DNA of 64,000 nucleotides from Lineus longissimus (GCF_910592395.1 NC_088313.1:4778501-4842500); one strand, 5' to 3'; positions 48,471 through 60,446 are shown, numbered from the stretch's first letter. Notes: generated by a model not told the origin, from the letters alone. Made by a program: numbers and translations.

Positions 48471-49426
48471 TATCCAAAACTAATGCATCGTTTTCTCTGC
48501 AGTTTTCAAAAAGAATTCGAAATGATGAACCTTTTTAAAGGTTTTTTTAGAAGGTCAATGATATGATGAAGTACTTTCTGCATTCACATCCCTGCAATGT
48601 TGTATAATTGCCAAACAAAATGTGACAATATCCTGAAAATCGCATTGAATATGTTCATTAAGTATCGTATGACGTAAGTGTTGATATTAAGTAGCCCCTT
48701 AATGTAGCACCCTCATTCCAAAAAGGAAATTGCATGAATGGTATCAAGAGTTGATAAAGACTAGTCGTTATTATCACTTGATGCAAGTATGGGTTAAAGA
48801 TTCTCTTATCTATACTTGCAACACACAGAAAAAGTCAATGGAAGATACGATAGGGAAGTCAATAGTACTGTAAGTGCCTTAGCCGTTACTGCCTTGAGGT
48901 ATAAAAGGGGTCTTCAAACCCCATTCGAATAAGCCCAAAAAGTGCATATTTTTGGGATGTTAAAATGTACCGAACTACTTCCCGTTCCTTGACCAATTAG
49001 CCGAGCTGAGCACTATGACCATTGTTGTGACAGAAAGACTTACATGTTACATCCTTATCCCATGGCTGTGTAGCACGGAATGATACTCTGTTGAATTACT
49101 TAACATTCGTCCCAAATTGATCTTCCAAGACAAAGTCACAACCAGAATTCAGGCTAGATCTTAATACCAAGCTGGCAGTCCTTGGTTGTCCTATCAAGAC
49201 TGCCGAGTCTACACCGAAAATGTCGACATATAAATGAGGCATCAGCTGAGGGTTTTGGACATAATTTGACGTCTAACAGAGCGGCCTTGATTAGACAAAC
49301 AAGGACCAACAGAGAGGTACTAATTTCCATTCTAAAATGGATCATAGAGACATGCTTCATAAAAAATTAACCAAGTTGTCTTTGGTTGTGACACCAAAGA
49401 CCACTGCAATCAAATCAAGACGTAAT

Positions 49427-49832
49427 ATTGCTTTCCATTAAAAAGATTGATTTCCATTACAAACGTTGTTTTCCATTACAAAGATTGCTTTCCATAACAA
49501 ACTTTGCTTTCCATTACAAACATTGTTTTCCATTACAAAGATTGCTTTCCATAACAAACTTTGCTTTCCATTACAAACATTGTTTTCCATTACAAACATT
49601 GCTTTCCATTACAAACATTGCTTTCCATAACAACATTGCTTTCCATTACAAAGATTGCTTTCCATTACAAACATTGTTTTCCATTACAAACATTGCTTTC
49701 CATTACAAACATCACTTTCCATTACAAACATTACTTTCCATTACAAACATTGCTTCCCATCAAAACATTGCTTTCCATACAAACATTGCTTTTCATTACA
49801 AAAATTGCTTTCCATTACAAACATTGCTAATG
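49427..49832 (+). repeat. minisatellite, 19-20-bp unit
   Basis: About twenty units of CATTACAAACATTGCTTTC and close variants (AAAGATTG, AAACTTTG, AAACATTA). The higher-order pattern at the left end suggests blocks of two to three units were copied together. Confidence 0.9.
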
Positions 49833-50348
49833 TGGCCAACACCTTTTGGAACTGAGAGCACAACACGTAAATAAACTTGTATTGGAAGGTGAAACCATTA
49901 AATTTATTTAACACCCTTCCCTAGAAATCCAGGTACTATAAACTGTGTTTTATTTTCACTTTTTTTGTGAATACACTGTCAAGTATGAACTTAAAATAAC
50001 AAAGCTGGAAAATTATATCTGTTATTCATACAAACAATCAAATTATGGCAGCAGATGTGATAATTCAGTTTACCGCCAATTGAAAACGAGCAAATCAGCC
50101 AAATTTTAGCTTTGCGAACATTTCATTGTTTACATTAATTCAAAACAGACAAGACAGCTACATAATGCAAATCAAATCAACATAGGGCTATTTTTGAGAT
50201 TTCTAACAAACAGGTAACATCATTTTCAAACCTGCCTAGGCGTAATACTGTATACACGAAAATATTTGCGGCCTTTTATTTCACCGTTTTGCAAAATTGC
50301 TGATTTTGGGTACTCTAAAGCACAATCACAACGCTGTTAAAAGTACAG

Positions 50349-50512
50349 TACAGTAGAACCTCCCTTAGCGGACACCTCTCTCTTAAGGACACTAGTTTTG
50401 GTCCCAAATAGGTTGTTTCCTTTCAATTCGACCTCTCTAATCAGGACACTTCTCTATTAAGGACAGCACTTGTCAGTCCCGAGGGAGTCCTTAATAGAGA
50501 GGTTCTAATGTA
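50349..50512 (-). mobile_element. family A MITE
   Basis: TACAGTAGAACCTCCCTTAG to GGTTCTAATGTA, flanked by a duplicated GTACAGTA at its left border. Confidence 0.85.
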
Positions 50513-50902
50513 TGTAGGTTGTGACACTTTTGAATTAGATTTTCTTTTCGCTGCCATATTTTCTTGTGATTGTCTGTGAAGGTGGAAAAATGCGAAAATA
50601 AAAGGCATGTGCATTTTTCCGAGTTGACACATAGGCAGTGGAGTCAGGAAGAATGAAATAATATAAACATGACAAAAATATTCAACAGAACTTACGGTGA
50701 TAATCTGTCTCGAAGAAGACACTTTTTCAATTGATCAACTTATAAAAATTCTTTTTGAACAACATGATTACCAAATAACAAAATCTACAATAAGGAACAC
50801 TAGATTAATAATCACACAGTGAAGAGATAAACCTATTCACTCAAAAGGATAACTATTATGAATATGCAAGTTTCTAAAAGCTGATGCAGATTTTTTGATA
50901 CA

Positions 50903-50970
50903 CACAGTAGTCAAGAAACCCAGCATTCAGATTTTCTGCAACACTCAGTAGTCAAGAAACCCAGCATTCA
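50903..50970 (+). repeat. short direct repeat
   Basis: CAGTAGTCAAGAAACCCAGC is followed 42 bp later by a second identical copy, with ATTCAGATTTTCTGCAACAC between them. Confidence 0.7.
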
Positions 50971-51140
50971 AAGAGCTAACAACAACACAAATTATGTTAG
51001 TGAAAATACTACTATGACTGTCATTAAGTATGAAGCAAATAAATCATAACAATTAAATTATTTACAAATATATGAAAGGTTATTTTTTTTGATTAATTTC
51101 ATTCAACAAAAGTACAAACAATAAATAGATAATTCATGAA

Positions 51141-51363
51141 TTAAAGGGGGACTATAGGCAGGTGCAGAGGGGCTAATTTGGCCATCTACATGTGACTAAT
51201 TTACACAGTAAGAGCCCTTGGTCATGTCAGATTCAGCACTAAATATATTCCTCATACAAGCGTGAATCATTTCGACTTACTGTGAGATGTGAGAGACCCC
51301 TATTGGCGACCTTTTTGTGACTTTATCTTGCCTGCCAAGCTGCTGCCTATATTGTCCCTTTAA
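51141..51363 (+). mobile_element. family B MITE between TTAA sites
   Basis: TTAAAGGGGGACTATAGGCA to CTATATTGTCCCTTTAA. TTAA occurs at both borders (51141-51144 and 51360-51363), so this copy shows the family's full length of about 219 bp plus the duplication. Confidence 0.88.
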
Positions 51364-51394
51364 TTCAGGTGTGGATGCTGTTTATACATGTAAA

Positions 51395-51615
51395 TGTAAA
51401 TGATGTCTTATATAGCACATGTTCCAAGAAAGGTCCTGCTCACAAGCGCTTTTTCACAAATAACACTCTTGAAAGAGCAGGGTCTTCAGCCCTGTCTTAA
51501 AACCGAGGATTGAATCGCATTCACGTAGTGAACAGTCCAGACAGTTCCACAGTCTACTGGCCTGGACCGCGAAGGTCCGACCCCAAAAAGTATCGAGGCT
51601 ATAGCGTGGTACAGC
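51395..51615 (-). mobile_element. LINE 3' end (CR1/L2-like)
   Basis: The minus strand reads RTFAVQASRLWNCLDCSLRE, then CDSILGFKTGLKTLLFQECY and a stop, the same conserved tail as at 39060. An ACATGTAAATGTAAATG stretch marks the end. Confidence 0.75.
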
Positions 51616-51636
51616 TGAAGGATCAATTTCTCATGC

Positions 51637-51970
51637 TAAAGGGACAACACAAATTGAGTGTAAGATATGTTGCTTTCATATGAAAATGGATTCCAGCTGG
51701 CCCATGACTTCTCCACACTAGATCTCTGAAACCCACTAAACGGTAATAAGCAGTGTACTGGAACAGAATGTACAGTGGAACCTCCCTTAGCGGACAACCT
51801 CTCTATTAAGGACACTAGTTTTGGTCCCAAATAGGTTGCTTCCATTCAATTTGACCTATCTAATCAGGACACCTCTCTATTAAGGACAGCACTTGTCAGT
51901 CCTAAGAGTGTCCTTAATAGAGAGGTTCTACTCTATATCTAGAGGCCTCCCTGACTTTCGCAAGCTAAGT
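51637..51970 (+). repeat. family F repeat split by a family A MITE
   Basis: AAGATATGTTGCTTTCATA and CCAGCTGGCCCATGACTTCT match family F. After the family A element the sequence resumes as GAGGCCTCCCTGACTTTCGC, like the end of the 9262 copy. Confidence 0.65.
51771..51935 (-). mobile_element. family A MITE inserted in family F
   Basis: TACAGTGGAACCTCCCTTAG to GGTTCTACTCTA. The interruption of family F at this exact place shows that family A moved later. Confidence 0.88.
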
Positions 51971-52531
51971 ACAAAACTGATGGGCAATTAAACGCAAGTC
52001 ATTTATTTGAGGCCATCTTTAATGTGATAGATACTTCACGTAGTGGCAAATATCACCATCATCAATGAAAGCATCATGGTCCAAAATTGGACCTTTGCCT
52101 TATAGAATTTGCTGAGCGGCGCATGGGTCAGCAAATGGTGTAGGTAAGGCCATGGGAATGATTAATCCGGTTTACCGTCTGAGATATCAAAAAAGATGAT
52201 GAGGCTTTTTTTCATTTTTCATTATTCATTATCAGTTTACAGTCTGATTTACTGGTCAAAACACGTGATTCGCGGGCAAGTTCCAGCGAATGGAAATCGG
52301 GTCAGTCATCAATATGAGGCATTGAAAAAATGTCATTATTATGGTGTGACCCTACCCTGTCACGTTTTAATGTGTTTTTCAATCAGTTTAGGTAAAGATG
52401 AACCACTGGAAAAAGATTGTTTGAATAAAAAATAATGGCAGCAATAAAAGAAATAGCTTTTTTCAAAAATAATGACAAATTTGAAGTATGCTCTGAACTC
52501 ATGCGGGAGGTGGACGGTAAACCGGATTAAT

Positions 52532-52713
52532 TACAGTGGAACCTCCCTTAGCGGACACCTCTCTAATAAGGACAACCTCTCTATTAAGGATACTTGTTTT
52601 GGTCCCAAATTGATTATTTCCATTCAATTTGACCTCTCTAATCAGGACACCTCACTATTAAGGACAGCACATGTCAGTCCCATGGGTGTCCTTAATAGAG
52701 AGGTTCTGCTGTG
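52532..52713 (-). mobile_element. family A MITE
   Basis: TTACAGTGGAACCTCC to AGAGGTTCTGCTGTG. Its right end is mutated. Confidence 0.85.
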
Positions 52714-52901
52714 TTCCCATGGCCTAATGCTCCATTGAGTTTTTACAAGTGATAGTGTAGGAACAGATGCTATGGGTGTAGTGGTGCAGACAGGAGGGGT
52801 GATGCTAGGTGTTTTAATAAACGTGTGACTTGGCAAGGTTCGCATGGGAGCCAGAACATTTACCTGACATGGGTATTATCCTCCTGGCAAGCCCAAGTGA
52901 C

Positions 52902-53290
52902 TGAATGAATGAATGAATATAAGAATTTCTATAGCGCCTGAATTAAAAGAAAAACTTAAATTCTCAGGCGCTTTACAAAGCAAAACACTCCCTGAAAAGG
53001 TGTTGTTTCAGGAGAGTTTTGAAAATGTCTATGGAACCAGCAAGCCTGATGTTGGAAGGTAGCTGGGTTAGTGCGAGGGACCACCAAAGTTGGAGCAATA
53101 ACAGAGCGGAGATGGTAGGTGGAATGGTGCCTCAGTCTGACCATATCACACAGGTACGCAGGTGCGACTCCATGTATTGCCTTATATGTAAATAAAAGCA
53201 CTTTGAAAACAATCCTGTATTTAACAGGAAGCCAATGGAGTCGCATGAGAACCGGTGTGATACGATCAAACCACGGTTTACCCTTTGGCT
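52902..53290 (-). mobile_element. LINE 3' region (CR1/L2-like reverse transcriptase)
   Basis: Minus strand MRLHWLPVKYRIVFKVLLFT, YKAIHGVAPAYLCDMV is the conserved thumb region of CR1/L2 polymerases. The following TLVVPRTN is the usual next block. A frameshift follows and a (GAATGA)n run closes the copy at 52902. Confidence 0.85.
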
Positions 53291-53473
53291 ACCCTTGACA
53301 CGGGAGCAGCAGAGGAATTGAACCCTGCACCGCAGACCCATGGAGCAGTGCAGACATTGTTTACTTTTTTCGATTTACGACGAGTCACAGTGCTTGAAGA
53401 TTTGAACAATAACAAAGGCCTATCATTTACTAGATGCTTTCACATCATCAGAAAAGAGGTAGAAATAACCAAA

Positions 53474-53654
53474 TACAGTAGAACCTCTCTATTAAGGACA
53501 CCCTCGGGACTGACAAGTGTTGTCCTTAATAGAGAGGTGTCCTGATTAGAGAGGTCAAATTGAAGGAAACAACCACTTTGGTGGCAAAAGGCATGTCCTT
53601 AATAGAGAGGTTGCCCTTAATAGAGCGGTGTCCGCTAAGGGAGGTTCCACCTTA
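53474..53654 (+). mobile_element. family A MITE
   Basis: TACAGTAGAACC to GAGGTTCCACCTTA. The last bases have decayed. Confidence 0.87.
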
Positions 53655-54321
53655 TAGAAATAAGTTGCGTCTCTAAAATTTGTGAAATAAAGTTATTTCG
53701 ATCTGATGTGGAGACCTATTTTTGGAACAATTATTATTTAACAAACAAACAATCACTCAAGCAATTATATGTATATAATACCAAATACAAACATCACCCA
53801 AACGTTGGCACGTGATTTAAACTATGGAAGGTGTAGGTGTGGTCAGTGCATGAAATTAATGGCCTCGCTTCAAAAATTGCAACAAAAGCATTTATTTGAG
53901 ATTCAAATTGCAACTTTAAACCGGAGATAGCTTTTTAAAATTTGAACTTCTGCGTGATCCACTGCAATTACAAAACCTTGTAGTTGCGTTTTAGAGAAAG
54001 AGAGACACCTTAAGTTAAAGACAGACAAAGAGTGAATTATAATGACAATTGTTAGGATTTTCTAACGAGCTTCACAGCGAAAAAAAAATTATTTGGCAAA
54101 AGTAGCCAAAAAAGGAAAGGAAATCCTCTAATACATGTAACTAATCCCTCTTCTCTTTGACCATAATATTTCTAGTATATGTAGTAGAAAAATATTTCTC
54201 TGTATTGAACATGATAAAAGAGGTTCTGAAAACATTCATGCAACAAACAAAATTCAAAAAAAATATCAACACATTTTGGACAGCACGTTGTGAATAAATA
54301 ATACACAGCCCAGCTTACATT

Positions 54322-54612
54322 TACAGTAGAACCTCTCTATTAAGGACACCCTCGGGACTGACAAGTGCTGTCCTTAATAGAGAGGTGTCCTGATTAGAGG
54401 ATTCTAATTGAATGGAAACAACCTATTTGGGACAGTGGAACCTCCCTAAGTTGACACCTCTCTAATAAGGACAACCTCTCTATTAAGGACACTAGTTTTG
54501 TTTCCGAATCGGTTGTTTCCATTCAATTTGACCTCTCTCATCAGGACACCTCCCTATTAGGGACAGTACTCGTCAGTCGCGAGGGTGTCCTTAATAGAGA
54601 GATTCTACTGTA
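54322..54612. mobile_element. two family A MITEs head to head
   Basis: The left half of a forward copy (to 54432) runs directly into a complete reverse copy starting ACAGTGGAACCTCCC. Both outer ends read CAGTAGAA or its complement, so the composite is a new palindrome. It ends 22 bp after the exchanger stop codon on the minus strand. Confidence 0.87.
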
Positions 54613-54633
54613 TGATTGTCTGCAACGAGCTCC

Positions 54634-57600
54634 TCAGTAGCTGCTCGGACACACAGGTGGATGTAAATAGCCGAAAACGTTCAGTTCAAAAAGGCACGAG
54701 ACTGCTGTGATGATGATGTACATGAACATGAGGACGACACCGTATGGCTTTGTCAGCCTCCAGCGATTGAGGTGGGTGGCGATGAGGAGGAAGACTACGG
54801 TCGATAGCAGCGTCACAGAGGCATAAATCAGACCTGCAACAGAATAAAACAATTTTGTTATGAGGCCGAGGTGAGAGAGAGCTCGGCCAATATCATCAAG
54901 TGTGTAGCACATAGGCACACAAACAATTGCTGGTCAGGCAGAGTTTTGGGTCATGTCAGTGGACCCTGTTCGACTTACAACCTCCCCCCTCCCCGAAAGC
55001 CTACAGGTATAATTTAAAGCACTGTATCCCCAGAAGCATACGACTTTTAGGTTTAAGTTATTGACCTGCACATATCAAGTCCAGAAAGACGATCAATTTG
55101 ACCCGGGAGCTCCTGCCTAAAGTCCCCCTTAGAGGAGTACGCCGTTCGTAATTACTTGTGGTCCAGTTAAATAGAAATCCACTAATACACAATGCCGTAG
55201 TGCAGTTATTGTGAATACAAATTTGTAGAAACTTTGTATTTATAGCACTTGTATATCTGTCTACAGAAAGGCAATGCTGAAATTTATATTTAGCATGTAA
55301 TTTTCAAATTCAATTGCAAATTCAAATTTTTTAACAAGTGGCATAGGCCTTTAATGTAAATTTCAAGCAACTGACTCAGATGACCTAGAATTTGGTCCGT
55401 TGTCCTATTCTCCTTCCTCTCTCAGGAAGCATGGCGTCATGGACATCAACACTCCAAGCATATTACACCCGTACTCCCCAATTGTTGAACTTACCAGCAC
55501 TATACACTCGTACAGGCACCCCTGGTTGTGTCACTGATGTCCTCAACACCCACGGCAGACCAAGACAGAGAAGAATGTCAAATACGTTACTTCCGATGGC
55601 ATTGGAAACGGCCATGTCACCAAAACCTGAAATGACATAAAATATTAAAAGGGCATAAACAGTGCATAAAATGCAGCTCAGTTTTAAAGATTTTCCCAAA
55701 AAAGGGGTCGTTTGCTATCCCGACCACCTTTCCTACACCTGTGCTATCTGTCAAATTGCCTAGCTCTCTCCTTCACGCCGTTCGTTAAAAACTTTGAATT
55801 TGTAATTGAATTTAAAAATGTCCAATTGCGGAAATACACACTAAATATAAATGTCAACATTGCCTTTGTGTGGACTGATATACAAATACTATGAATACCA
55901 AGTTTCAACAATTTTGTATTCATAATAACTGCACTACGGCATTGTGTATTAGTGGATTTCTATTTAACTGGACCACAAGTAATTACGAATGGCGTACCCC
56001 TTTAAAGACTTGAGTCAACAATAAAAGCAGTTCAGGCTGAGGAAAGTTAGCCTGAAATTCACTCCTTGATCACCATCGACACAGGTAGAGGTTCTCATAG
56101 TGCATCAGTCTTATGCATTATGGTATCATGCATTTATAGTAGCTACTCGGATTAGTCCTGTTGTCACCTGGCTATGATTCCCTGCCTTTAGCCACCCTGA
56201 AGAATCACTTGGCCATCTGACCATGATTCTTATCTTAATCATTCCTAATCTGTTTATAAATAGCTGCGCTTACACCACGAAATATTGGTGGACCAATTGC
56301 ACGTACACCACCACATTGCCGCGACAAATTGGTTCTGCAATCCATTGCCGATACAAATTGCCGGGCGAATTTGTCCCACCAAGCTTGACGGTCCAAATTC
56401 GCCCGGCTTGTTAAAAGCTCGGCTTTGTCGTGGTGTACGTGCAAATGGATCGGCAATTAGCTAGTTAGATGGGTCGGCGACAGGCGGCGCTTTCGAAATG
56501 GCGCTTTCTGCTTATTGTTTGCGCGCCATCTGTAGCCGGATTTTATAACTAGCTGCAGCGCTGGTGTACACGCTAGGTGGATTTTCGATGGTGCGGCATT
56601 GGTTCGCGAACCAAGATTGGTGGTCCATTTTCAGGTGGTGTACGTGCGGCTTATGTCAAATTCGTGTTTGACCCTCTAGGGGTCCTAGATTAGGGGGTGA
56701 AGGAGAGAGCTAGGCTATTTGATAGTTAGCACATGCGTAGGAAAGGGTGGTCGGGATAGCAAACGACCCCTTTTTTGGGAAAATCTTTGAAACTGACTGT
56801 GGAAATCCTTCTAGCTGAAAGACATCTTTACAATTTGTCTGAAAAATTTTAAATTTTCGAAAGAATTTCTCTCTCTGGGAAACAACCTCCCCTCTATAGA
56901 AATAGATGTGCTGACTTTGCCTTTGATACACAGCCATATGAACGGACAACTTCATCTAATTCATCACTCCGATTTATACTAGTAGGTGTCTACGGCCAAC
57001 TGTATGGCATGTCACCCACATTTGCGATGTTTTCAAGGTAGGCCTTCCAATTTACCGAGCAGTGGTGCCTGAAAGGGCCTTGGGGAATGTGTGAATCACA
57101 AGAAAAAACAGCCAAATGTGCGCTCACTGGTAAAATAACCTGTGTCCATTGGTAACTTGGACGCTTGGACATAATATGCATCAAAATTTGTGACAAATTG
57201 ACCACCAGGTTTCTTTATAGTAAAAGCACATAAGCAGTCATGCAAACTTTGAAATTTGTTTGCTATAAACCTCTGGTGCCTTTTTCTCTATATGTGACCC
57301 ATAATGGCAAAATGGGTCGCATGTCGCACAGAAGATGAGCCTAAAATGACACCAGGACATAATAGAAGAAATTGATACACTCAGATTTCACAAAAGGCAG
57401 ACAATAGTGAAATGAACAACCAGTCCGTCTCAACCTGTCAGGCTCGAAGCCACATGCAACTCATTTTGCTGTGGTGTGTCAGATATGTGATGCAATTCAT
57501 GCTTGAAGAACGTTATTAGCAGATGAGTACAACGTTATTTTATTGGGGGACTCCAACAACACATTTGTGACTTGCTCTACCAAAACTTGGCGCTTGTCGC

Positions 57601-60446
57601 ATCTGAACTCGACAGGTTGATACGGACTTGTTGTTCATTTCCCTATTGTAGACCTTTTGTGAAATCTATTACAAACTGATTTGGTCACATTTCACAAAAG
57701 GTCTACAATAGGGAAATGAACAACAAATCCGTATCAACCTGTCAAGTTCAGATGCGACAAGCGCCTAGTTTTGGTAGAGCGGGTCACATTTTTTCCAACA
57801 TTATTGAAAAAAATTTCAGGTCGGCTCGGCAAGTTGGAAGACCTGCCCCATTCTCGTCAAGCTGGGGTACCAATTCTCCACGGTGTTAATTAACTGCGCA
57901 CACTGTCGGAAACACATCTTATGACTGACCTTTAAATGTTACCAGCAGTGAACAAGAAAGCAACAGATTAGTCTCAAAATAGCCAAGAGACGAGTCAACA
58001 GACAAAATCTGCTGATGAGTCAGGAATAATTAATTCAAACCATCACAGAGTACACCTACTCAAATTAGGCCACAGCTATTTACATGTATTCCGCAATGTG
58101 ATGTTTTTTATACCAAAGGAAAGTGCGCTGACAATGACATGGTGTTGTTGACAACATGTTATGCCATTTTATAGTCTTGTGAGGGATTTGTTTTCATTTT
58201 TCCCCTCGTGTTCTATCCAACTTCCAAGGTGTTAAATTGGTGCGGCCTTATAGTAAACGAAACTAGCTAGGTTTCGAACTCCTGAGGACTGCAAGAGCCC
58301 CCCTGCACAATTTCCTCTTGGTCAAGTAATCTCTTATTACCAATGGACACCACCATTTGAAGAAAGAGGCAGCCGGTCTGGAATTGGAGACCGTTGAAAT
58401 TTTCCTCCGATGAAAAAATGAAGTGAAACATTGAGAATACATGTACTTACCATCCTTGACAACAATAAGACTCGCAATGGCGTCGGGAACACTCACGCCT
58501 GCTGCCACGAAGGTCAAGGCCATCACAGTGTCGGGAATATTTAATGTGTAACCTGAAAATGTGAGGAGTAAATCAAGCTTAAAGGGGGACTATAGTAGTA
58601 GAACTTAGTTGAGCTGCTCATCAACCTGAGCAATTCCAACCTGAACCCATTTTACCTCTTGGGTGTAGTCGGACAAAAAGACCTGCCAGAGTCTCGTAAC
58701 GTTACGTCACAGACACAACAGTGCAATACCCAGTCAGGGCCATGCAGCAGCGGCCATAGTTTCGCTGGTACCCTATCTACTACTCGGAGGTTTGCTGCAG
58801 CACGTGTATTTGGCGGTATGCGGTAAAAAAAGCAATGGAAAAAAGACAATGGAAAAAAAAGCCTGGTAAAAAAGACAACAGGTAAAAAAGGCAACAGTAA
58901 AAAAGGCAACGGAAAAAAAGATAACAGGTAAAAAAAGCAACGGTAAAAAAGACAACGGAAAAACCATACTTTATCTAAATTTGGTTACGCTATGAGCGAA
59001 ATATCTGGCCAGAAATATCTATGGTGATACCACTTGAATGATTTAAGCCCGTTACCCGTTGTCTTTTTTACCTAGATGGTTGCCTTTTTCCGTTGCTTTT
59101 TTTACCTGTTGTCTTTTTTTCCGTTGTCTTTTTTACCCGTTGTCTTTTTTACCGTTGTCTTTTTTACCGGGCTTTTTTTCCTGTTGCCTTTTTTCCGTTG
59201 CTTTTTTTACCTAGATTCGTATTTGGCTGGCTATTCAGCACCTCAGAGCTGGAGCGTGCTTTTAGACATTGCAATTTACAATGCAAAGATTGAACTGTTC
59301 AGAAAGCTGTCCACTACCTTGAAATAGAAACTGTTCCTCGGTCAACATTATGCTCTCCTTACCTATAATTGTCATCATCCACACCATAACATAAGAAAAG
59401 CCCGATATCCACACGAGTGACATCGTGAAGGTCACCACGTACCACCGCGTCCATCTCGCCTTCCGACAATCCGGTATCGTAAAAAACATGCAAATTGTCA
59501 ATGGTAACGAGATTATCCACATAAATTTTTTATAGCACCCGTCAGGAATAGAAAGTGGTGAACTCGGCTCATCCTTGCCTTCTGATGATTTCACTGTAAC
59601 GAAAGAGATACGGATGATTAGATTAAGCAGGATGTGGAGGTGGAGAGGGCTATAAGATTTCATTCATATTGAGAAGACATCTCCAATGTAGTCATTGGCT
59701 TCGTTATTACTGGCGTCGTAACCCTACTGGATTTCTGCTGGAGGAAGGGAGTCCACTATAGGCTACTGTCCACCTATGTGGGATATTTTACTTGCCCTGT
59801 CATAGACACTCAGGTACAAGGGACCAGGGCTTGACCGACCCTGGAATATTCAAAACCTGTGTTGTGGACAGCTGGGAATTTTAGTTCCTTGAAAGCCACA
59901 TTGATTCATCCAGGCATACAGTATCATGGGTTCTCCCGTGGTCAAGCCTTGGCCTGGTTGCATGGTAGAAGCCTCTAGTGTTAACCACTAGGAGGCTATG
60001 AAGTTACACATTGTAATTTCATAAATATGCATATTTTAGCATGGCACAAAACCGTTATCTGCTTTCTGGGCTAACTTTCATTGAGATTTTATTTCCATTG
60101 TCTCCACTCACATAAATAGTATGAGTACATGGATGTCTACAGCTCATACAGTCCATATCACAAATGACATCCATCCTGCTTCGCGTCATTGCCGTTCATC
60201 GTCCGGGCGAGTCGCGCGTCAATGACCCACCATATTTTGCGTATTTTAAGTGCAACCCACATGTACGCGATAGTTACGTGTGACGTACATGTACTTCACG
60301 CGATAGTTACGTGTGACGTATATGTACGTACTGGGTAGCGCGTCAATGACGGCCATTGACGTGATTTTAGGAATGACAATTGTGATTTGGACTGTAGCTC
60401 ACCAGGTGCTTTATCAGTGCAGCGTTGCTCCTCAGTCCTAAAGCCT
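54634..60446 (-). CDS. K+-dependent Na+/Ca2+ exchanger, C-terminal half (N-terminal half outside window)
   Basis: Minus-strand exons 60446-60403 (tentative), 59593-59363, 58552-58451, 55626-55495 and 54833-54634 (TGA) all join in phase 1. They encode the end of the cytoplasmic loop, membrane helices, and the alpha-2 repeat: FVAAGVSVPDAIASLIV, then FGDMAVSNAIGSNVFDILL. The last exon gives the final helices and ends ELNVFGYLHPPVCPSSY, like the ELNVFGF ending of NCKX proteins. Both acidic residues of the alpha-2 repeat are present: Asp of SVPD and Asp of SNVFD, the latter linked in NCKX2 to K+ dependence. The family exchanges Na+ for Ca2+ plus K+ across the plasma membrane. No alpha-1 repeat or signal exon was found up to 64000, so the 5' half lies beyond. 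NCKX1, 2, 3, 4 or 5 cannot be told apart here. Confidence 0.9.
55129..55354 (-). mobile_element. family C MITE, reverse copy
   Basis: GTACGCCGTTCGTAATTACT to TTTTTTAACAAGTGGCATAG. It lies in the last exchanger intron. Confidence 0.78.
55775..56005 (+). mobile_element. family C MITE inside the foldback
   Basis: CACGCCGTTCGTTAAAAAC to GAATGGCGTACCCCTTTAA. The left TTAAAGGC is missing, so its left border was probably lost against the foldback arm. Confidence 0.8.
56262..56651. mobile_element. MITE with ACACCAC inverted ends
   Basis: AGCTGCGCTTACACCAC at 56262-56278 and GTGGTGTACGTGCGGCT at 56635-56651 are imperfect inverted copies. Further inside are GTGGACCA and TGGTCCA pairs and a second TGGTGTACGTGCAAATG near 56434. 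Confidence 0.7.
57291..57487 (+). repeat. family E repeat
   Basis: TATGTGACCCATAATGGCAA to TTTGCTGTGGTGTGTCAGAT, nearly identical to 2614-2807. It lies in an exchanger intron. Confidence 0.78.
57566..57788. mobile_element. family E-related palindrome
   Basis: Two inverted copies of about 100 bp (TGTGACTTGCTCTACCAAAA ... CCTTTTGTGAAAT, and the complement ending GGGTCACA) face each other across about 20 bp. TTTCACAAAAGG.C and CAATAG.GAAATGAACAAC link it to family E. Confidence 0.8.
58826..59215. repeat. inverted pair of tandem arrays (AAAAAGACAACGG)
   Basis: The left array (58826-58970) repeats GGTAAAAAAGACAAC with GCAAC variants. The right array (59057-59215) is the inverted sequence TTACCGTTGTCTTTTTT. 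About 86 bp of unique DNA separates them. The strand bias creates long phenylalanine-rich open frames that are not genes. Confidence 0.85.
59781..60012 (-). repeat. tRNA-like SINE, reverse
   Basis: The minus strand begins CATAGCCTCCTAGTGGTTAA, like an A box, with a weak B-like TTGACCACGG downstream. The body CAAGGAACTAAAATTCCC is shared with 29752. Confidence 0.55.
60255..60335. repeat. short tandem repeat with ACGTAC motifs
   Basis: GCGATAGTTACGTGTGACGT plus ACATGTAC occurs twice in direct orientation. The unit contains TGACGT and ACATGT. Confidence 0.65.
60403..60446 (-). CDS. possible 44-bp NCKX loop exon
   Basis: A strong polypyrimidine acceptor (TCTTTTCCTCCTAG) precedes 44 bp encoding GFRTEEQRCTDKAPG and ends in phase 1 before GTGAGC. 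This fits the phase-1 exon at 59593. Loop exons of NCKX genes are short and poorly conserved, so similarity cannot confirm it. Confidence 0.4.

Larger units (their letters stand above)
41166..54321. other. 13-kb repeat-rich region without a recognised host gene
   Basis: Between the convergent shootin-like and exchanger genes I see only repeats: family A to F elements, LINE fragments, a large foldback, two tandem arrays and degenerate DNA. Open frames here follow repeats. A small single-exon gene cannot be fully ruled out. Confidence 0.6.
55676..56800. mobile_element. 1.1-kb foldback element carrying two other MITEs
   Basis: The left arm (55676-55775, AAAAAAGGGGTCGTTTGCTA, CCCGACCACC) and right arm (56698-56800) are inverted copies of about 100 bp. 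Between them lie a family C copy (55775-56005) and the GTACACCAC element (56262-56651). The left arm touches the last exchanger intron's acceptor side by about 50 bp. Confidence 0.78.

Noticed and set aside
49428-49874. A 148-codon open frame of repeated HYKHCFPLQ
   Set aside because: It is the reading of a 19-20-bp minisatellite. Three overlapping frames are open, as expected of a repeat rather than a gene.
58652-59327. Phenylalanine- and leucine-rich open frames like small membrane proteins
   Set aside because: They come from the AAAAAGACAACGG arrays, which lack stops by composition.
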